Source: JANWJE01 sp044326545 (GTDB lineage Bacteria > Chlamydiota > Chlamydiia > Chlamydiales > Parachlamydiaceae). Taken from it: a stretch of DNA of 64,000 nucleotides. The position numbers and the translations under genes are program-made. The DNA is taken from the NCBI GenBank assembly GCA_044326545.1, contig JBIRBM010000005.1, positions 54,789 through 118,788 on the forward strand, written 5' to 3'. The notes under the pieces are model-generated. The model made no database searches. It was not told the DNA's origin and worked only from the letters and a program-made list of their open reading frames with translations. Shown here in pieces: positions 60,707-64,000 of this stretch; the first letter of the stretch is position 1; every line of letters starts with the position of its first letter.

Positions 60707-61606
60707 ATGAGTATTGATCATCCATCAGCTATCGATAAAGATCGTCAGACAAATCCTTCTGGGCTTCCCCCTTTATCTGAGAAAGATTTTATTAGCGATC
60801 GTTGGTCGCTTGCCTCTTTACCCTTTTGGTTATGGATTGGACTGACGGCGATCGTATTTTCCTTGATTTTAGGATCCAACAACTGGTTTCAGGCCTTTAT
60901 ACAAAACGAGAAAAAGAACGATCCTTTTTTAGAGGTAACCAATCGTGAGTTTTCCCTTTTTCTGTGGCAGTTTTCTTCCTTTTCACGTCCTCATGCAGCA
61001 AAAAAATCGGGCTATTTGCCCGGCTTTGAAACAACCAGTCAAAATGTTTTCTTTTCAGCATCTGAAGAATTTGTGGTGGCACCTCCTGACCTTATTTTTC
61101 TCTACCACACTTGGCATAGACTGTTAGCTTCTGATTTGATTCAGCGCCCAATCTCTCCTCAGGAGTTTACTCAATTTTTAGCGCAGCTACCCGAGTGGAA
61201 TCCAGAAAATTGGAAAGGAGCTCCCAAAGCATATATTCAATTAATTGATTCTAAAGAATTCTTTCAATTGAATGATTTGCAAAGTTTGCCTCAATCTACC
61301 TTGCCAATCGCTGTTAGACAAGCTTTTTTAGGTTGGAAAAACTATTACATGGAAGGAATACAAATTAATGCGCTTGAGCCGACATTTGGTCAGCTGAAAG
61401 AATTTCTCGAAAAACATCCTCATTATGCCCGCAATGATTGGCGCAATATTGCTGAGATTCATGAGCAAAAAATTGCCGGCTTGGATTATCTTGCCGGTTT
61501 TGTTCATGGAACATTCATTCCTGATGCCATTGTCCCAAAAAATCAATTGGCTCCATTTTTGAAAGTCGCTTTTTATAACGCCGAACAGGCGGCGAAAAAG
61601 CAATAG
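60707..61606 (+). CDS. Hypothetical membrane-anchored protein
   Basis: 299 residues I cannot assign to a family. Residues 1-35 are soluble. One membrane helix at about 38-58 (LPFWLWIGLTAIVFSLILGS) is followed by a periplasmic or inclusion-facing domain with PPDLIFLYHTWHRLLASDLI, PLSPQEFTQFLAQLPEWNPE-like and HYARNDWRNIAEIHEQKIAG segments. It starts five bases after the DUF1207-like gene, so the two probably work together in the envelope. Confidence 0.75.
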   Translation: MSIDHPSAIDKDRQTNPSGLPPLSEKDFISDRWSLASLPFWLWIGLTAIVFSLILGSNNWFQAFIQNEKKNDPFLEVTNREFSLFLWQFSSFSRPHAAKKSGYLPGFETTSQNVFFSASEEFVVAPPDLIFLYHTWHRLLASDLIQRPISPQEFTQFLAQLPEWNPENWKGAPKAYIQLIDSKEFFQLNDLQSLPQSTLPIAVRQAFLGWKNYYMEGIQINALEPTFGQLKEFLEKHPHYARNDWRNIAEIHEQKIAGLDYLAGFVHGTFIPDAIVPKNQLAPFLKVAFYNAEQAAKKQ

Positions 61607-61624
61607 AGAGTCGAAAAAAATCGG

Positions 61625-63802
61625 TCAGGGTGATAGTGCAAAGCCATCTTCATAGAAAGGGCCATTTTTTCCTATTTTTAGTCTTCCTTGAAAATATTGT
61701 CGATAGACGTTCAGTCCCTGCTCTGCATTTTGGATGCAAAAAAAACAATTGCTGACCCATTCAGATCCTTTAATGGTCCCGGCTTTTAAATTGCATTGAA
61801 ATCGGCCGGTGATTTTTTCTTTCCAATGTCCAACATCGCCAAAGAGTAAAACGGGTGTTGCTGCGACTGAACCGACTTTACGGCGCACTTCTTCAAGAGA
61901 ATACTCAAAATCGGTTCCGATTCCACCTGTTAGGAAAATAGGGAAATCTAGATTGAACTCTGCTTGACGCTCCACTAATTTATCGAGGCGATAGGTCATT
62001 TTTGCTTCGATATAAGGATTTTGCAACTGCTCATTAATGATTGGATCGCCCTCTTTCGCTCGAAAATCTACGATATTTGCACAAGAAAGAATGTGAAGTT
62101 CTTTGGCAACTTGATTGCCGATTTCCATGGCTCCAGGTCCTCCTCCGGTCACGAGGGAGAGGGGGGTGTTTTTGTTTAGTAGAGGATGATTGACCTCGGA
62201 GCGCATCTGTAAGATTCCTTGAAATAGCGCACGAAGTTGATGTTCAAATTGACCGGCCATCAAATTGGAGCCATAAATCCCGAATACTGTTGATTTAAGA
62301 AATGTTTCAACATGATTTAAAGGGACAAAAAGTCCAGAGTCTCTTTCTGGTTTTTGGGCGTATTGCAGAATGTGTCCGCTCCCTTTATCAACCCAATAAG
62401 TGGGAATCCCGAATTTATCTAGGTCGTGCAAAAGGGCGCGATCTTCAGCTGAGAAGAAGTTGAGGTTTGAGTGGGAAGGATAAAGAAAGTAAATGCCTTT
62501 CAAGCATCGTTGGACTTGATCGCTTAGCAGCATCCGCTTCATGAGAGGAGAGGGGAAGTAGCGGCTTAAAAGAATGCCTTGGCTGGTGATCAAACCATTT
62601 TCGATGCTACTTAAGAATGGGTAAGAAGGTTGTTGTTCGATGTAGCGCTCTACCATTAAAGCTTGCCGGGTGCTATGGAAAAGTCCTGGAAATTCATGTA
62701 AACGAGGCTCTCGCACAATCCAATCATCAGGTTTGAGATCCCTTAATTGCTTCTCTTTCACGATATATATCGCTGTGTGGTTTTCCAATGGTGTAGGAGC
62801 AGTTTCAAAAGCTTGAAATAGGGGTTGGCTCTCTTCAAGGCATGTTTGTAATTGATCACGATCTGAAAAAAAAACGTACTCTCGATAGGGTTCTAATGTG
62901 TAAAATTCTAGCGGTATGTCTGTGATTTCTCGTTTGCTTTTTCCGTATATTTCATAAATATCGCCCGAAGCATATGTATCGGGTTGTAAGATTGAGGCAG
63001 TTGTGTGGTAATAACCGGGAGAAAGAAGGTCATTGGCTACTTTTGCAAAAACTGTTCGGATGTGAAGGGGAAGCGTCCGGACAAGGAGGATTTCTCCTTC
63101 CGTTATGTTCCTTGAAGCAAGGGGCCTCCATTCTTGATGAAGACGTAAAATATCCCGCATACTAATCTGTGTTACAAGTGCTTTAGCAAGAGTTGGAAGG
63201 AATCCATAAATGGAGGGTGCATACTCCACTTTGCCATTTTGTAAAGTCAAGAAGGCGATCGTCCTGCCTTCCACTTCATCTAAAATTAAATCATTGCTTC
63301 CTTGGAGCCCCCCTAAAGAGAGAAGAGGTTTTCCCCATCTATCTGAACGACCAAACATGCGGGCTATGTAGTCTGGATTGCGGACTCGCCTTCGATCATC
63401 GGCTGCAAATAACCTTCCAATATAAGAACCAACCTGAAGAAGCTTAAGCATTTCAGTTGCAATTGGGCCTAGCGCTTGTAAATCAACCATCACCTCAGCA
63501 CATTGATTCTTTAAATCTAGTGAATAGGCCTCTGCAATTCCGTTTAAGCCTAATTGGGCAAGAGTACTTTTAATATTAAAAAAAATAGAGTGTGTGTCAA
63601 TTTCGAATCCCACAAATTTCGGGGAAATATTTTGAATGAAAACAACAGCTTTTGCTTGTTTCTCGCTGATCCGGTTTAGAGTTTTAATCGAGCCATCCGG
63701 AGAGGCTAAATCATATTCGGATGGGATTAAGAAATTTTCCATATGAAGCTCTAAGAGGGTGTCTAAAAAACCAAGCAAACTCTTTTTCGAGAAATTCAGC
63801 AT
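61625..63802 (-). CDS. Large Rossmann-fold protein, LOG-like C-terminal domain
   Basis: About 725 residues from ATG 63800-63802 (a TTG start eight codons upstream, at 63826, is possible; neither has a ribosome site). The C-terminal ~200 residues have LSLVTGGGPGAMEIGNQVAK near residue 550 and FPIFLTGGIGTDFEYSLEEV near 624, the phosphate-binding pattern of LOG / lysine-decarboxylase-like proteins (GGG-x-G-A-M-E and GG-x-G-T-x-x-E). These bind nucleotide phosphates and may release bases from nucleotides. The N-terminal ~500 residues are unfamiliar. I believe chlamydiae have a family of such long proteins of unknown role, but the function is unproven. Convergent with the 60707 gene, 18 bases away. 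Confidence 0.7.
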   Translation of the reverse strand: MLNFSKKSLLGFLDTLLELHMENFLIPSEYDLASPDGSIKTLNRISEKQAKAVVFIQNISPKFVGFEIDTHSIFFNIKSTLAQLGLNGIAEAYSLDLKNQCAEVMVDLQALGPIATEMLKLLQVGSYIGRLFAADDRRRVRNPDYIARMFGRSDRWGKPLLSLGGLQGSNDLILDEVEGRTIAFLTLQNGKVEYAPSIYGFLPTLAKALVTQISMRDILRLHQEWRPLASRNITEGEILLVRTLPLHIRTVFAKVANDLLSPGYYHTTASILQPDTYASGDIYEIYGKSKREITDIPLEFYTLEPYREYVFFSDRDQLQTCLEESQPLFQAFETAPTPLENHTAIYIVKEKQLRDLKPDDWIVREPRLHEFPGLFHSTRQALMVERYIEQQPSYPFLSSIENGLITSQGILLSRYFPSPLMKRMLLSDQVQRCLKGIYFLYPSHSNLNFFSAEDRALLHDLDKFGIPTYWVDKGSGHILQYAQKPERDSGLFVPLNHVETFLKSTVFGIYGSNLMAGQFEHQLRALFQGILQMRSEVNHPLLNKNTPLSLVTGGGPGAMEIGNQVAKELHILSCANIVDFRAKEGDPIINEQLQNPYIEAKMTYRLDKLVERQAEFNLDFPIFLTGGIGTDFEYSLEEVRRKVGSVAATPVLLFGDVGHWKEKITGRFQCNLKAGTIKGSEWVSNCFFCIQNAEQGLNVYRQYFQGRLKIGKNGPFYEDGFALSP

Positions 63803-63866
63803 GAGATTTTCAAGGGAATTTTGCAAGAATTTTTTAGAGATTCATGAGACCGCTTCTTCGATCATT

Positions 63867-64000
63867 AGACTTCTTCAAAAATTTCATTTACTTGCTAAAA
63901 CCACCATTTTTGGCATCTTTTTTGTAAAATTTTTCGACCGTATGCACGCATACGCTCTCAACATTTTCAAAACAATCTGCTCAAAAAGGGCAATTTTTTC
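63867..64000 (+). mobile_element. MITE (family C) copy, cut by the window end
   Basis: After ATT the element begins AGACTTCTTCAAAAATTTC and follows the 13570 copy to the last base of the window, 134 of the expected 161 bases. The right end lies outside. Confidence 0.85.

Overview
The window looks like the chromosome of an environmental (amoeba-associated) chlamydia of the order Parachlamydiales. The reasons are the chlamydia-like order glmM-glmS-transporter-ftsY-sucC-sucD (from memory, as in Chlamydia trachomatis CT815-CT822), pcnB beside a LAB_N/LpxB-type gene, a cysteine-rich MOMP/Pom-like outer membrane protein, and many secreted or effector-like proteins of no obvious family. Genus cannot be fixed from the sequence alone. 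I recognised no tRNA, rRNA or CRISPR.

Layout. 1-2515 (minus strand): start of a LAB_N/LpxB gene, a GT2 glycosyltransferase and pcnB. 2966-6203: glmM-glmS, making glucosamine-6-P and then glucosamine-1-P for the cell envelope. 6204-8821: palindromic repeats and two small Gly/Tyr-rich secreted proteins. 8822-14721: an SNF-type Na+/amino-acid symporter, a PI3/4-kinase-like protein that may be an effector, a secreted nuclease and ftsY, with MITE copies between them. 14834-18147: sucCD and an M50 protease with a repeat-like tail. 18234-24224: secreted proteins (TIG/YVTN/PKD protein, patatin-like lipoprotein, GT92-like glycosyltransferase). 24250-31421: DMT exporter, smc, serS and a secreted protein with a BclA/C1q-like C-terminus. 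31422-33995: a mobile-DNA hot spot in which a 161-bp MITE and a complete IS5/ISL2-type insertion sequence sit inside a decayed GxxExxY gene. 33996-40592: the Cys-rich porin-like protein with a strong terminator, M18 aminopeptidase, der and a SulP transporter. 40775-45837: a coiled-coil/GNAT protein, a DUF2892 protein, an archaeal-type (type 2) methionine aminopeptidase and a P1B ATPase. 45952-54341: AGCS symporter, a phosphoribosyltransferase overlapping prs, M1 aminopeptidase, TauE-like and MFS transporters. 54659-63802: a membrane-anchored effector-like protein, a His/Arg-repeat secreted protein, M48 protease, a small Gly-Cys secreted peptide, a DUF1207-like outer membrane protein with a partner, and a large Rossmann-fold protein. 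The window ends inside another MITE.

The functional themes are amino-acid and peptide scavenging (SNF, AGCS, DMT and MFS carriers; M1, M18 and M24 peptidases), envelope precursor synthesis, and host-directed secretion, as expected of an obligate intracellular bacterium. The most striking non-coding feature is the density of dispersed palindromic repeats. I distinguish family A (ends like CTCACCTTACGCACC, core AGCCCAAATCGC), family B (ends like AACCTGTTCAGAATCTTTG), a short family D (TAGACACCCTCTAA) and the MITE (family C). Together they occupy most of the longer gaps between genes.
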